A stretch of 64,000 bases of DNA from contig JACJWN010000004.1 in NCBI GenBank assembly GCA_020637165.1, positions 310,001 through 374,000 of the forward strand, in the 5' to 3' direction. Positions 8,505 to 18,660 of the stretch are shown piece after piece (position 1 is the first letter of the stretch; each line of letters opens with the position of its first letter). The DNA is from Mycolicibacterium sp. GTDB taxonomy: Bacteria; Actinomycetota; Actinomycetes; Mycobacteriales; Mycobacteriaceae. Position numbers and translations under genes: made by a program. The notes under the pieces are model-generated. The model did no database searches. It saw only the letters and a program-made list of their open reading frames with translations, and was not told the origin of the DNA.

Positions 8505-9712
8505 ACGGGCAGTTCCTTCTGGCCCCACGGCGAACCGTAGGAGGTCAGCAGATCCAGGAACGGCACCGAATCGAAAGCCTCCGGACCCAGCACACCGACT
8601 CCCGACCAGGTTCCGCCGGCCAGGAGTTCCAGAGCCACAACAGGATTGATCGCGGTCTGCCACACCACGCACTGGTGGCCGTACTCGGCCATCGACCACT
8701 CGTTGTCGACCACGTGGTAGAGGTAGGTCGATCGCGGGAGCCCGTCCTTGCCGGTGCCGGTCACCCACAGACCCGCGCAGGTCTTGCCGCGCATCTTCGG
8801 CCCCAGGGTGGCCGGATCGGGCAGACAAGCGGCGACGACGTCGCGCGGTGAAACCTCGACACCGGAGACCCGCACCTTCTCGGTGCTGTCCAAGCCGAGT
8901 TTGTGTAACACCTTGAGGACGTCGATGAACTCCTCACCCAGTCCGTACTTGAACGTTGCTCTCTTGCAATCGATCCAGCGGGGCATCAACAGCACTTCCT
9001 CGTGCTCGACGTTGACGCACTCCACCGGACCGATGCCCTCGGGAAAATCGAAAACCTCGGGCTCGCTGAAGGGTTCGGTGACGAACCAGCCCCTGCCCTT
9101 CTCCCAGATCACCGGCGGGTTGAGACATTCCTCGATAGTGGTCCAGATGGAGAACGACGGCGCGAAGTCGTATCCGTCGACGGTGAGGTTGGCGCCGTCG
9201 CGCGTACCGAGTTCGTCGATCTCGCTGAACAGATGGTCGGCGGCGTAACGGGCGAACACATTCGACAGGCCGGGCTCAACCCCGAATCCGACCAGCGCCA
9301 GCCGGCCGGCCTCCTTCCATCGGGGCTCGGCCTCGAACTGCTCGTCGCCGAGTTTCACCCCGGTCAGCTCGTAGGGCTTTTCCGGGTGCCGACTCGACAG
9401 GCTCATCGCCATGTCGAGATAGTCGGCCCCGCCGGCCAGCGCACCATTGAAAATGGACATTACGAAGCGGGGGTCCACCGCGTTGACGACGTGTGTCACG
9501 CCGTGCCGGCGAATGAGGGCCGCTACGTCATCCTCGGAGGAGGCGTCCACCCGGGTGGCGGTGAACCGGGGATCGTCAACGGCGTCGGCCGCCTGCTGGG
9601 CGCGGGCCTGGTCATAGTCGGCGACGACGATCCGCTCGAAGAAACCCCGTCTCTTGGCGATGGCGCAGAACGCCGAGCCCACACCTCCGGCACCTACCAG
9701 CAGAATCCTCAT
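8501..9712 (-). CDS. Saccharopine dehydrogenase-family oxidoreductase
   Basis: 403 aa. N-terminal Rossmann fold MRILLVGAGGVGSAF (GxGGxG at 7-12) with an acidic VADYD at the end of beta2, suggesting NAD preference, then the family core VVNAVDPRFVMSIFNGAL and GGADYLDMA. The C-terminal part matches the saccharopine reductase/carboxynorspermidine dehydrogenase group. The true substrate is uncertain: lysine catabolism or polyamine chemistry are both possible. It follows the P450 gene by only 9 bp on the same strand, so they are likely co-transcribed, which may hint at a shared substrate pathway. Stop codon overlaps that of gluQ. Confidence 0.8.
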   Translation of the reverse strand: MRILLVGAGGVGSAFCAIAKRRGFFERIVVADYDQARAQQAADAVDDPRFTATRVDASSEDDVAALIRRHGVTHVVNAVDPRFVMSIFNGALAGGADYLDMAMSLSSRHPEKPYELTGVKLGDEQFEAEPRWKEAGRLALVGFGVEPGLSNVFARYAADHLFSEIDELGTRDGANLTVDGYDFAPSFSIWTTIEECLNPPVIWEKGRGWFVTEPFSEPEVFDFPEGIGPVECVNVEHEEVLLMPRWIDCKRATFKYGLGEEFIDVLKVLHKLGLDSTEKVRVSGVEVSPRDVVAACLPDPATLGPKMRGKTCAGLWVTGTGKDGLPRSTYLYHVVDNEWSMAEYGHQCVVWQTAINPVVALELLAGGTWSGVGVLGPEAFDSVPFLDLLTSYGSPWGQKELPV

Positions 9713-9721
9713 GGGCGAAAG

Positions 9722-10936
9722 CTACACCGCGACGCGCAGGCTGGCCATGCCGCGCAGTGTCACATGCGGCTTGTAGTCCGGCTCCGCGGCGAGCCGCGCC
9801 CCGGGGAAGCGTTTGGTCACCGCCGAGAGCGCGACGGTCGCCTCCAGCCGGGCCAGCGGCGAGCCGAGGCAGAAGTGCGGACCGAGCCCGAACGCGAGGT
9901 GGCGGATCGAGGAGCGGGTCGGGTCGAACTCGTCGGGCCGTTCGGTGACGGCGGGATCGCGGTGCGCCGCGGCCAGCAGCAGCATCATGGTGTCGCCCTT
10001 GGGAACCACGGTGTCCCCGATGGCCATGTCCTCCCCGGCGACCCGTCCGACCAGCTGAACCGGTGGGTCGTAACGCAGCGTCTCCTCGACGATGGCCGAT
10101 GCTCGGCCGGAGTCCTCGCTCAGCGCGCTCCAGTGCCGCGGGTGACGCAGCATCGCAAGGATCGCATTGGCGATCAGGTTCACGGTGGTCTCGTGGCCGG
10201 CGATGAGCAGCAGGTTGCAGGTCGCGACGATCTCTTCCTCGGTGAGCTGGTCACCGGCCTCCTCGACGGCGATCAGCCCGGACATCAGATCCTCCCCGAG
10301 GTGGGCGCGGCGGTGCCGGACCAGGTCCCGCAGGTACTCCCGCAGCCACAGACCGGCCTGCAGACGTTCCTCGAATCCCTGCGGCTGACCGCTGAAGGCG
10401 ATGAACGGATCCAATCCCTGCGCCAACATCGACGACGCCCAGCTGAATTTGGGTTCGTCCTCGATCGGCACCCCGAGTAACCGGCAGATCACCGCGACGG
10501 GCAGGGGGTAGGCCAACTCGGAGATCGCCTCGAAGCTCCCGTCGGCGCCGGCCTTCGCCAGTAGTCCGTCCACCAGTTCGGCGATGCCGGCTTCCATGGA
10601 TTTCACCACTTTGGGTGAGAACGCCTTACTGACCAGCCTGCGCAGGCGGGTGTGGTCGGGCGGGTCGAGGAACAGAAAACCGGGGGTTCCGAACGGCCTG
10701 ACCTCCTCCCCGGCCGCCAGGGCCCGCTGGGCGATCGTCGACTTGAGCCGGTCGCTGCACGAGGCCGGGTGGCGAAGCACCGTCTCGCAATCCTCAAATC
10801 CGGCGAAGACGACCACGTTGGAGTCCTCAAGCCGGAATGGGGAGCGTTCCCGCAACCGCCCGAAAATGGGGTACGGGTCGGGGCGGTTGCTCTGGTCGAG
10901 CAGTTGCAAGAGCAGCGATTGGGAGGCAGCAGTCAC
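9722..10936 (-). CDS. Cytochrome P450
   Basis: 404 aa, GTG start. Contains the I-helix oxygen-binding motif LLIAGHETT, the K-helix ExxR (EETLRYDPP) and the heme loop FGLGPHFCLG with the thiolate ligand at about Cys356. Soluble bacterial class, with no membrane anchor and no fused reductase; partner ferredoxin and reductase are not adjacent. CYP subfamily cannot be fixed by eye. It sits upstream of the saccharopine dehydrogenase-like gene in a probable two-gene operon. Confidence 0.93.
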   Translation of the reverse strand: MTAASQSLLLQLLDQSNRPDPYPIFGRLRERSPFRLEDSNVVVFAGFEDCETVLRHPASCSDRLKSTIAQRALAAGEEVRPFGTPGFLFLDPPDHTRLRRLVSKAFSPKVVKSMEAGIAELVDGLLAKAGADGSFEAISELAYPLPVAVICRLLGVPIEDEPKFSWASSMLAQGLDPFIAFSGQPQGFEERLQAGLWLREYLRDLVRHRRAHLGEDLMSGLIAVEEAGDQLTEEEIVATCNLLLIAGHETTVNLIANAILAMLRHPRHWSALSEDSGRASAIVEETLRYDPPVQLVGRVAGEDMAIGDTVVPKGDTMMLLLAAAHRDPAVTERPDEFDPTRSSIRHLAFGLGPHFCLGSPLARLEATVALSAVTKRFPGARLAAEPDYKPHVTLRGMASLRVAV

Positions 10937-10970
10937 CGGTCCAGTCTGCCTGCCCTCAGCGAACCCGGTC

Positions 10971-11723
10971 CTAAGGAACCCGGCCCTGCCCGCACCCGGC
11001 GGGCACCGTCGGCCCCTTGGCCAGTGCCTCCCCGAGCGACATCGGACCGTTGCCGGCGTTGAGGTCGACCACCGCCGGCAGGGACAGCCTCACCTCGTAG
11101 GCCACCGACCCCTGGCCGTCGGCGATGCGGCAGTCCAGACCGACCCGCCGCCCGGCGCCTCGACCGAATTCAGCGTCAAAAGCCTCCCGCAGCGACCTCG
11201 ACGACACTTGCGATGAGGCTTTGGTGAACACCGGGTCCAGAACCCGCACGGCCTGATCGGTCAGCGCCGCGGCGATACCGAAGTACTCCGGTGCCGCGAC
11301 CCCCGAACAGGTTCCGTGCGCGTACCACTCGTGCGAGGTCATCACCGCCGAGTCCGACATCAGTGACTTCAGGCTCTGCTGAAGGTCTCGGGGCAGGGGC
11401 ACCGGGTTACGTTTGCGGTCGGCGGCGCGTTTGGGCAGTTCGCAGTACTGCTGACTGGACGGTTGCGGCCACAGGCCGTGCAGGACGAAGGTCCGGCCCA
11501 TCTGCTCGACATGACCGGACCGGCACCCCGGGTTGGACCGCTCGACCTTGCACAAACTGGGACCCCACGTCACCACGAGCAGGCTGGAGGTGCTGTCGGA
11601 GGGCCCGGTCGGCGGCTCGGCGGGCTTGCGGTCCAGAACCAGCAGGCTGTAGGCCACGGCGATCACCACGGTGGCCGCCAGGACGGCGGAGATGGACAAT
11701 ACGGTCGCGTCGCCTCGCTTCAT
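10971..11723 (-). CDS. Membrane-anchored ribonuclease T2 family protein
   Basis: 250 aa. One N-terminal TM segment or uncleaved signal (residues 10-30), then an extracytoplasmic RNase T2 domain. CAS I is TFVLHGLWPQ (His82) and CAS II is HEWYAHGTC (His131, Glu132, His136); the usual Lys/Arg before the second CAS II His is Ala here. At least six cysteines could form disulfides. T2 enzymes cut single-stranded RNA through a 2',3'-cyclic phosphate. The ATG at 11723 is only 40 bp from the start of the divergent flippase-like/reverse transcriptase operon, so they share a control region. It ends 34 bp from the P450 start on the same strand. Confidence 0.9.
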   Translation of the reverse strand: MKRGDATVLSISAVLAATVVIAVAYSLLVLDRKPAEPPTGPSDSTSSLLVVTWGPSLCKVERSNPGCRSGHVEQMGRTFVLHGLWPQPSSQQYCELPKRAADRKRNPVPLPRDLQQSLKSLMSDSAVMTSHEWYAHGTCSGVAAPEYFGIAAALTDQAVRVLDPVFTKASSQVSSRSLREAFDAEFGRGAGRRVGLDCRIADGQGSVAYEVRLSLPAVVDLNAGNGPMSLGEALAKGPTVPAGCGQGRVP

Positions 11724-11763
11724 GGCGCAATCTATTCAACACCCCCATGGAGAAACCCGCCCC

Positions 11764-13821
11764 GTGAACGAGATCGACCGCTGGTTCGAGCGCACGGCGC
11801 GCGCCACCGGCCAACCGGTCTCGCTCTACCCGTGTCTTCTCACCGGCCGGATCCTCCCCTACTTCCGCTACCGGCTGCGCTACCCGTTCCTCATCGCCAC
11901 CGTCCGGTTCCTGGTACACGTCGCGGAGTTCTTCATCCTGCTCTCCAGCCTCGGCGGGGTCGCCGCCTTCACCGTCATGGTGTTGCGGGCCGGCAGCCTG
12001 ATCGTCTCCGGCGGCTGGTGGGGGCTCCTGGAGATCATGCGGGAACGGCTGCGGACCTTCGCCCGCGCCGGGGACCGCTCGGCCAGCGAAATGGAAATCG
12101 GTCGCTGGCTGGTGCTGTCGGTGTTCGTCGCGCTGATCGCGACGGTCGCGGGAGGGGCGGTGGTGATAGCGCTGAACGCTTCCGGCGGGGACCCGGTATC
12201 CCGCCTGTACGCATTCCTGGTTGTCCTGGAACTGGCCATCGACCTGCCGGTCCGAGTGCTGCACTCGGGCATCTACGCCACACGGCGGGTCTACAAACCG
12301 GTCTGGGCGATCTTCGTCCCGACCCTCGCCCAACTGGCGATCCTCGGCGTCGGTTTCTACCTTTACCCCACGGCCGCAATCATCACCGCGATCGTGGTCT
12401 CCAACGCCCTGAGTATCTGGATCACCGTCCACTTCTGTCTGGAGATCTACCGGCTGATGGGGCTGCGCCCGAGATACGGCAGCGACGATCACCGGTTCTG
12501 GCGCCACCTTCCGGAGATTCCGTTCTGGACCGGGTTCCAGGCGACACTGTCCGGGCTGAGCCTTCGCCTCGACGCCGTTCTCGTCCTGGCCCTCGTCGGC
12601 TTCTACGGCACCGACACCCGGACATTCGACCTCACCGCCGCCATGACGAGTTGGCAGCACATCGACGCCTTCGAGTTCTTCTACCTGGTCATGCCGCTGT
12701 TCCGGGGAACTTACGACAGTGCCGGAATCTTCTACTTCGACCTGGTGCGGCTTCGCCGCGCCCCGGGGATGCGCGAGTTGCAACTGCGGTTCTTCCGCAA
12801 GTTGCTCTGGGCGGCCCCGGTGATCGCGCTGTTCTTCTGGTCGCTGGCGGCCGGGCTGGGCACTTTGGTCCTGCACGACGTCCCGGTCAGCTTCGTGCTC
12901 GCGCTGCTTCCGCTGTTCCTGCTGCGCAGTTACATCGGCGCCTATCAGATCCGGTTGTTCGCCGAGGGCTTGTTCACCACCCATATCGCCACCCTGGTTT
13001 TGCTCGTTGTCCTGCTGGCCCTGGTGTGGATCAACCCCAACCCCGCGGGGGACTTGATCCAGATCACGGCGGCGATGACCGTGCAACTGATCGTGCTGAT
13101 CAATCTCCAGCATCTGCGCGATCGCAGGGCCCTGCCCCTGCCCACCCTGGTGCCGGTCCGCGATTGGATGACCTCGCTGGCGGCCGAACCCGGACCCGCG
13201 GTCGTTGGCACCGTTTCGATGCCGACGTCGATCCTGCCCAAGCAGAAGTCCGCCGTTGTGGCACTGGTGGACAACCACTTCGACGGTCGGGGCCACGTCG
13301 CGTTCCGTTCCCCGGAGACCCTCCTCTACTACCGCCGGTGTGGGGAAGAGGACGCACTGCCGCAGGACCATCTGGAATTGCAGGAACTCACCGGCTGCTG
13401 CGCGGGTCGAGGTAGGCCCGCGTCCTTCGCCGCGGCAGACGGACGCAGCGCCCTGGACCGCGCCGTCGCCGAGAGGCGGATCGTTCCGGCCGGTGCCGTC
13501 TCGGCGCAAAAGAGAACACTGGACACCCTGACCGACGAGTTCCGGACCACCTTCCCCGACGGCATCGTGTTCGACACCGAAACCCTTAGCGGCGCAGAGG
13601 ATATGCGCCGTCTTGATGCCGGAATACTGGCCCAGGCCCTGCCTGCCGCGCTGGCCAGCGCCGGCGAGGGCAGCGACTTGGTCCGGCTGGGCGAGCACTG
13701 GATGACCCCCGTGTACACCGGGGTGGCGCTGCGGCTGCTGTTCGTCCTGCCGCCGGGCGTGGCGCCGGGCTCTCTGCGGGAATGGCTCCGGGCCGTGAGA
13801 CTCTGGAAATTCAATGGGTGA
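11764..13821 (+). CDS. Multi-TM flippase-like membrane protein, partner of reverse transcriptase
   Basis: 685 aa from the GTG at 11764, which has a GGAGAAA site 8 nt upstream; an in-frame ATG at 11722 overlaps the RNase T2 start and is less likely. About eleven TM segments (near residues 42-60, 63-82, 114-138, 148-168, 180-201, 203-225, 268-285, 346-370, 374-392, 406-424, 432-448) have the spacing and polar/aromatic pattern of MATE/MVF-type lipid or polysaccharide flippases. The last 230 residues form a soluble, probably cytosolic domain I do not recognise (QKSAVVALVDNHFDGRGHV, then a Cys-Cys motif and an acidic/alpha-helical stretch). The stop overlaps the start of the reverse transcriptase gene by 8 bp. 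No transport substrate can be named; the flippase link is by pattern only. Confidence 0.7.
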   Translation: MNEIDRWFERTARATGQPVSLYPCLLTGRILPYFRYRLRYPFLIATVRFLVHVAEFFILLSSLGGVAAFTVMVLRAGSLIVSGGWWGLLEIMRERLRTFARAGDRSASEMEIGRWLVLSVFVALIATVAGGAVVIALNASGGDPVSRLYAFLVVLELAIDLPVRVLHSGIYATRRVYKPVWAIFVPTLAQLAILGVGFYLYPTAAIITAIVVSNALSIWITVHFCLEIYRLMGLRPRYGSDDHRFWRHLPEIPFWTGFQATLSGLSLRLDAVLVLALVGFYGTDTRTFDLTAAMTSWQHIDAFEFFYLVMPLFRGTYDSAGIFYFDLVRLRRAPGMRELQLRFFRKLLWAAPVIALFFWSLAAGLGTLVLHDVPVSFVLALLPLFLLRSYIGAYQIRLFAEGLFTTHIATLVLLVVLLALVWINPNPAGDLIQITAAMTVQLIVLINLQHLRDRRALPLPTLVPVRDWMTSLAAEPGPAVVGTVSMPTSILPKQKSAVVALVDNHFDGRGHVAFRSPETLLYYRRCGEEDALPQDHLELQELTGCCAGRGRPASFAAADGRSALDRAVAERRIVPAGAVSAQKRTLDTLTDEFRTTFPDGIVFDTETLSGAEDMRRLDAGILAQALPAALASAGEGSDLVRLGEHWMTPVYTGVALRLLFVLPPGVAPGSLREWLRAVRLWKFNG

Positions 13822-15142
13822 GCCGGTCGACGTCGAACGGCTGCTGGCCGATCCCAACACCTACGAAGACGCCATCCTGCGGATCTTCGAGAAACGCCGG
13901 CAACGCGGCATGGCCTATGCCGAGGCGGGCAATGGAGTCACCTTCTTCGACACCGCGACCAAGCGGCGATCACTGGCCCGAGCCATCGCCGACAGCATTG
14001 CCGCGGGGACCTACCGCCCCGAGCCGGTTGATCTGTGGATATTGGAGACCAAGGGCAAGAGCCGCGCCGCGCATATGCCCGCCTTCATCGATCACGTCGT
14101 GGGTTCGGCCCTCTACCAACTCCTTTCCCACAACGCGCGCTGCTACGGCCTGCCCGGGGTCTACTCCTATCTGCCCGGCGTGACGAATGTGACGGCCATG
14201 CGGGCGCTGGCTGATTTCGTCCGCGCCCATCGCAAGCGGGTGGGGCCGGAAGGCCCGCCGCTGTATGTTCTTCAGTCCGACTTCGAGAAGTACGGCGACA
14301 CCCTTCCGGTGGGACCCGACGCCCCGTTGTGGCCCATCCTGCGGGCGGTGGCCTCGCTGGGAAGCTTGGGCGGCGTATCCGAACGGACCTGGAATCTCAT
14401 CACCGGTCTTGCCCGACCGGTCGTCCGGGATCAGGATGGAACACCCTTCACCAGGCTGCACGGGGTGGCCATGGGCACCCCGATCGTTCCGATGCTGGCC
14501 AATCTCGCTGTGGTGCCGATGGATCGGGCGATTCTCGACGTCGAGGGGATCTTCTACGCCCGCTATAACGACGACTTCCTCATCGCCCATCCCGATCTTG
14601 CCGCGATCCATGAGCTCGACACGCGGATCGACACACTCCTCGAGGGCCTCGGTGTGCGACGCAAGCTGGCCAAGGAGGTGCGCACCGCGCTGAGCGGCAA
14701 CGGAATGCCCTCGAAACAGGATCCCGGCTACCTCGGCGGCAACCGGATCGACTGCCTGGGTCTGTCGGTGTTCCACGCCGGCACGATGGCGGTCGGTCCG
14801 CATCATCTGCGCCGGTTGGTCGCGCGGGTTGTGGACCGGATCGACGCCACCGTCCCCGCACTGGCCCCGCTTGCACCGGCCGAACGGCTTCGCCACCTCG
14901 TTGCCGCCACCAACGTCATGCTGGATGTGACGAACCCCTTTGCGGTTCAGGGCTTGTCCGCGGTGCTGGAGAACACGACCGATCGCGGCGTGCTGAAGGA
15001 TCTGGACTTCCGGATCGCCCGCAAACTGGCGCAAGTCGCCACCGGACTTCCCGGTGCGCGCGGTTTCCGGCAGGTGCCGCCGCGGGTGCTCCGCGGCGAG
15101 TTCGGACTGACGTCGTTGGTGCACCTGCGCAACTTGCGCTGA
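13814..15142 (+). CDS. Stand-alone reverse transcriptase (RNA-directed DNA polymerase)
   Basis: 442 aa. RT motifs appear in order: RT1/RT2 region KGKSRAAHMPAFIDHVV and the SYLPGVTNVTAM equivalent of the RPGRS element (80-130); motif A VLQSDFEKYGDTLP (Asp156); motif B HGVAMGTPIVPMLANLAV (216-233); motif C FYARYNDDFLI (Tyr251-Asn-Asp253-Asp254); motif D GVRRKLAKEV; motif E YLGGNRIDCLG (306-316). All three catalytic aspartates are kept, so it is probably active. No maturase X, HNH or Cas1 domain is present; the last 120 residues look alpha-helical. No group II intron RNA or diversity-generating VR/TR repeat is visible. It is translationally coupled (ATGGGTGA overlap) to the flippase-like gene. 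Closest description is an unclassified UG/Abi-like RT, a set rich in phage-defence enzymes, but the class is not established here. Confidence 0.85.
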   Translation: MGEPVDVERLLADPNTYEDAILRIFEKRRQRGMAYAEAGNGVTFFDTATKRRSLARAIADSIAAGTYRPEPVDLWILETKGKSRAAHMPAFIDHVVGSALYQLLSHNARCYGLPGVYSYLPGVTNVTAMRALADFVRAHRKRVGPEGPPLYVLQSDFEKYGDTLPVGPDAPLWPILRAVASLGSLGGVSERTWNLITGLARPVVRDQDGTPFTRLHGVAMGTPIVPMLANLAVVPMDRAILDVEGIFYARYNDDFLIAHPDLAAIHELDTRIDTLLEGLGVRRKLAKEVRTALSGNGMPSKQDPGYLGGNRIDCLGLSVFHAGTMAVGPHHLRRLVARVVDRIDATVPALAPLAPAERLRHLVAATNVMLDVTNPFAVQGLSAVLENTTDRGVLKDLDFRIARKLAQVATGLPGARGFRQVPPRVLRGEFGLTSLVHLRNLR

Positions 15143-15303
15143 CGCGGCGCGGCGCGATTGAATGCCGCTGAGGGCGCGGACCCCGCTTCCGGGCGGAATT
15201 CCCCGAGGGACCACAGAGGCTGCGGCTTTCGGTCGCTCATTTTTCGGTTTTTCCCCGCGCCCTCGCGCGCCTCGGACCGTCCCTCAGGCCCTCCGGCCGA
15301 CCC
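15143..15303. other. Intergenic region after the RT operon
   Basis: 161 bp between the RT stop and the tgt stop (convergent). It contains T-rich tracts (ATTTTTCGGTTTTTCC at about 15239-15255) and GC-rich partial inverted repeats that could end transcription or hold a short RNA. RT systems often need a linked ncRNA, so this is the first place to look, but no clear structured RNA is evident by eye. Confidence 0.35.
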
Positions 15304-16533
<1,230 letters not shown>

Positions 16534-16641
16534 CTAACCAAGGCGCCGGTGATTAGATCCGGTTGGGAATGGGCATTACCCGTTCGTCAATTAACAAAAC
16601 GGTGGTCCGTGACAAGGGCTACCGCGACGAAGGGAATGTCC

Positions 16642-17151
16642 GTGATACGTGGTTTGGTGGTCGGCGTCGGGGGCGCCGCGGTCCTGATGGTCGGCTTGAT
16701 CGGCTGTTCCAGCGACAAGTCGTCGGAAAAGAAGGCCGGCGAGGGGGCAACGGCGACGTCCTCTGCGGGCGCGGCCACGGTCTCGTCCGGCGCAATGAGC
16801 GCATCGGCCGGACCAGGCACCGCGACGGTGACCATCGACGGTCAACCCAAGGACATTGAGGGCCAGGTCGTGTGTACCACCAACGGCGGCAATCTCAACA
16901 TCGGGATCGGCGACGCCACCACCGGTATCGCCGTCGTGATGTCCGAGGATGCTTCGAAGGTGAATTCGGTCGGCCTGGGCAACGTCGACGGCGTCGCACT
17001 GGGCTTCCAGGAGGGCGCACCGGGCGGCAGCGCCTCGGCCACCAAGAGCGACAAGACCTACAAGGTCAGCGGTACCGCCACCGGCGTGGACATGGCCAAT
17101 CCCATGGAGCCGACCACCAAGCCATTCGAGCTCGAGGTCACCTGCCCTTAG
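16642..17151 (+). CDS. lpqH: 19-kDa lipoprotein antigen LpqH family
   Basis: 169 aa from the GTG at 16642, with an AAGGGA site 6 nt upstream; an ATG at 16636 would overlap that site. Signal peptide with lipobox LIGC (Cys22), then a Ser/Thr/Ala-rich stretch that is O-glycosylated in LpqH. The mature domain has VVCTTNGGNLNIGIG, VGLGNVDGVALG and the C-terminal TATGVDMANPMEPTTK, which align closely with M. tuberculosis LpqH, a lipidated TLR2 agonist of the cell envelope. Divergent from tgt; its last 14 bp overlap the convergent acyltransferase gene. Confidence 0.92.
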   Translation: MIRGLVVGVGGAAVLMVGLIGCSSDKSSEKKAGEGATATSSAGAATVSSGAMSASAGPGTATVTIDGQPKDIEGQVVCTTNGGNLNIGIGDATTGIAVVMSEDASKVNSVGLGNVDGVALGFQEGAPGGSASATKSDKTYKVSGTATGVDMANPMEPTTKPFELEVTCP

Positions 17152-18562
17152 GGCGCTTGGACGAAGCGGCGGCGCTCCGGCGACGGGGTGCCGCCGCTTT
17201 CTTCTTCGCAGTCCCCACCGCCGCTTCCAAATCGGTCAGGGAGTCCTCCAGATGGCCGAGCAGCCGCTGCAGACTCGGCACACTGCGCCGGCACCCGACC
17301 AGCCCGAAGTCGAGGTTGTCGGCATTGTTGGACAGCGTGATGTTGAGCGCCTGACCGTCCAGCGCTATCGATAGCGGGTAGTTGCCGTCGAGACGGGCGC
17401 CGTTCCAGTACAACGGCTCTCGCGAACCGGGCACGTTGGAGATCACCAGGTTGAACGGCGGAGCGGCCGATCCGATGGCCGGGGCGAGCATGGACAGCAG
17501 CAGGGGCGAGACGTTGAAGGCCGACAGCGCCATCTGCTGCAATTTGGGCAACTGCTTGAAGACCTCCTTATTGCTACGCATCGACCCGCTGACTTCGGCC
17601 AGTCGCTGTGCGGGATCCTCGCGGTGGGTTGCCAGGCTGGCCAGCAATGCCCCCACCTGGTTACCGCCGCTGGAGTCGTCGTCGCGCAGACTGACCGGAA
17701 CCATCGCGATGAGCGGCTTGTCCGGCAGCGCGTCCTGCTCGATCAGGTAGGCCCGCAAGGCTCCGCCGCAGACCGCCAGAACGACGTCGTTGAGGGTGAC
17801 GCCCGCGGCCGTCTTGATGGCCGTGAACCGTTGGATCGGCCAGGACTGGGCGGCGCAGCGCCGGGCACCGCCGATCGGCACGTTGAAGATCGTCCGCGGG
17901 GCGCCGACCGGCAGAGTCAGTTGCTGTTCGAACAACCCCTTCTGCGCGAGGTAGAGGGCCGAAGGCCCCAATCCGACAAGGGATTCGGCGACTTTCACGA
18001 GCTCGCTCAGCCGAGAGGGGCGGGGCCTGCGACTGGAAGAGGACCGGCCGTTGGTACCCCAGGCGACCCGCATATCGTGATCGTCGGCGTCGGTGGACAA
18101 CGACCGGCGCATCATCCGCATTGCACTGACACCGTCGACGAGCGCATGGTGAATCTTGGTGTAGACCGCGAACCGTCCGTCGTTGAGGCCCTCGACGAGA
18201 TTGCTCTCCCACAGCGGTCGGTGGCGGTCCAGCAGCGAACCGTGCAGTCGCGACGTGAGCTCCAGCAGCTCCCGGACCCGTCCAGGTGATGGTAGAGCGG
18301 AACGCCGCATGTGGTACTCAAGGTCGATGTCACGATCGAAAGCCCAAGTGACGTTGGCGATTCCGCCCAGCAGTTCGGCGGGATGCTTGCGGAACGTCGG
18401 TGCGACGTCCTCGCGATTGATCAGGTGCTGGTACATGTCCCGAAGGAAATCCGGTCCGGCGCCCTCCGGCGGCTCGAACAGCTGCAGCCCGGCGACGTGC
18501 ATCGGGTGCTCACGCGACTCGGCGAGCAGGAACATCGAATCGACCGGCGATATCAGTTCCAT
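17138..18562 (-). CDS. Wax ester synthase/diacylglycerol acyltransferase (WS/DGAT)
   Basis: 474 aa. N-terminal MELISPVDSMFLLAESREHPMHV is typical of the family, the catalytic HHALVDG (His138, His139, Asp143) is intact, and GNQVGALLASLATHREDP and NLVISNVPGSREPLYWNGA are the conserved C-terminal blocks. The enzyme esterifies diacylglycerol or fatty alcohols with acyl-CoA, building triacylglycerol or wax stores. Start has a GGAGG site. The C-terminus is a Lys/Arg/Ala-rich tail. Mycobacteria carry many paralogs, so the exact tgs number cannot be given. Confidence 0.93.
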   Translation of the reverse strand: MELISPVDSMFLLAESREHPMHVAGLQLFEPPEGAGPDFLRDMYQHLINREDVAPTFRKHPAELLGGIANVTWAFDRDIDLEYHMRRSALPSPGRVRELLELTSRLHGSLLDRHRPLWESNLVEGLNDGRFAVYTKIHHALVDGVSAMRMMRRSLSTDADDHDMRVAWGTNGRSSSSRRPRPSRLSELVKVAESLVGLGPSALYLAQKGLFEQQLTLPVGAPRTIFNVPIGGARRCAAQSWPIQRFTAIKTAAGVTLNDVVLAVCGGALRAYLIEQDALPDKPLIAMVPVSLRDDDSSGGNQVGALLASLATHREDPAQRLAEVSGSMRSNKEVFKQLPKLQQMALSAFNVSPLLLSMLAPAIGSAAPPFNLVISNVPGSREPLYWNGARLDGNYPLSIALDGQALNITLSNNADNLDFGLVGCRRSVPSLQRLLGHLEDSLTDLEAAVGTAKKKAAAPRRRSAAASSKRPKGR

Positions 18563-18660
18563 GGGCCTTGCCTCCGTTACTGCCGTGACCGCCTGGCTGA
18601 GACGATAGGCCAGGCTGGGGCTGAAAAGCCCGGTTGGTCCCCACAGCTTACGGTGGAGAC

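Noticed and set aside
11407-13860. 817-codon open frame on the minus strand
   Set aside because: Antisense to the flippase-like gene; Gln/Arg/Gly/Glu-rich with no domain. GC-rich codon bias opens the complementary frame.
13814-15303. Group II intron or diversity-generating retroelement around the RT
   Set aside because: No domain V-like hairpin, no maturase or HNH part, and no template/variable repeat pair seen within several kb.
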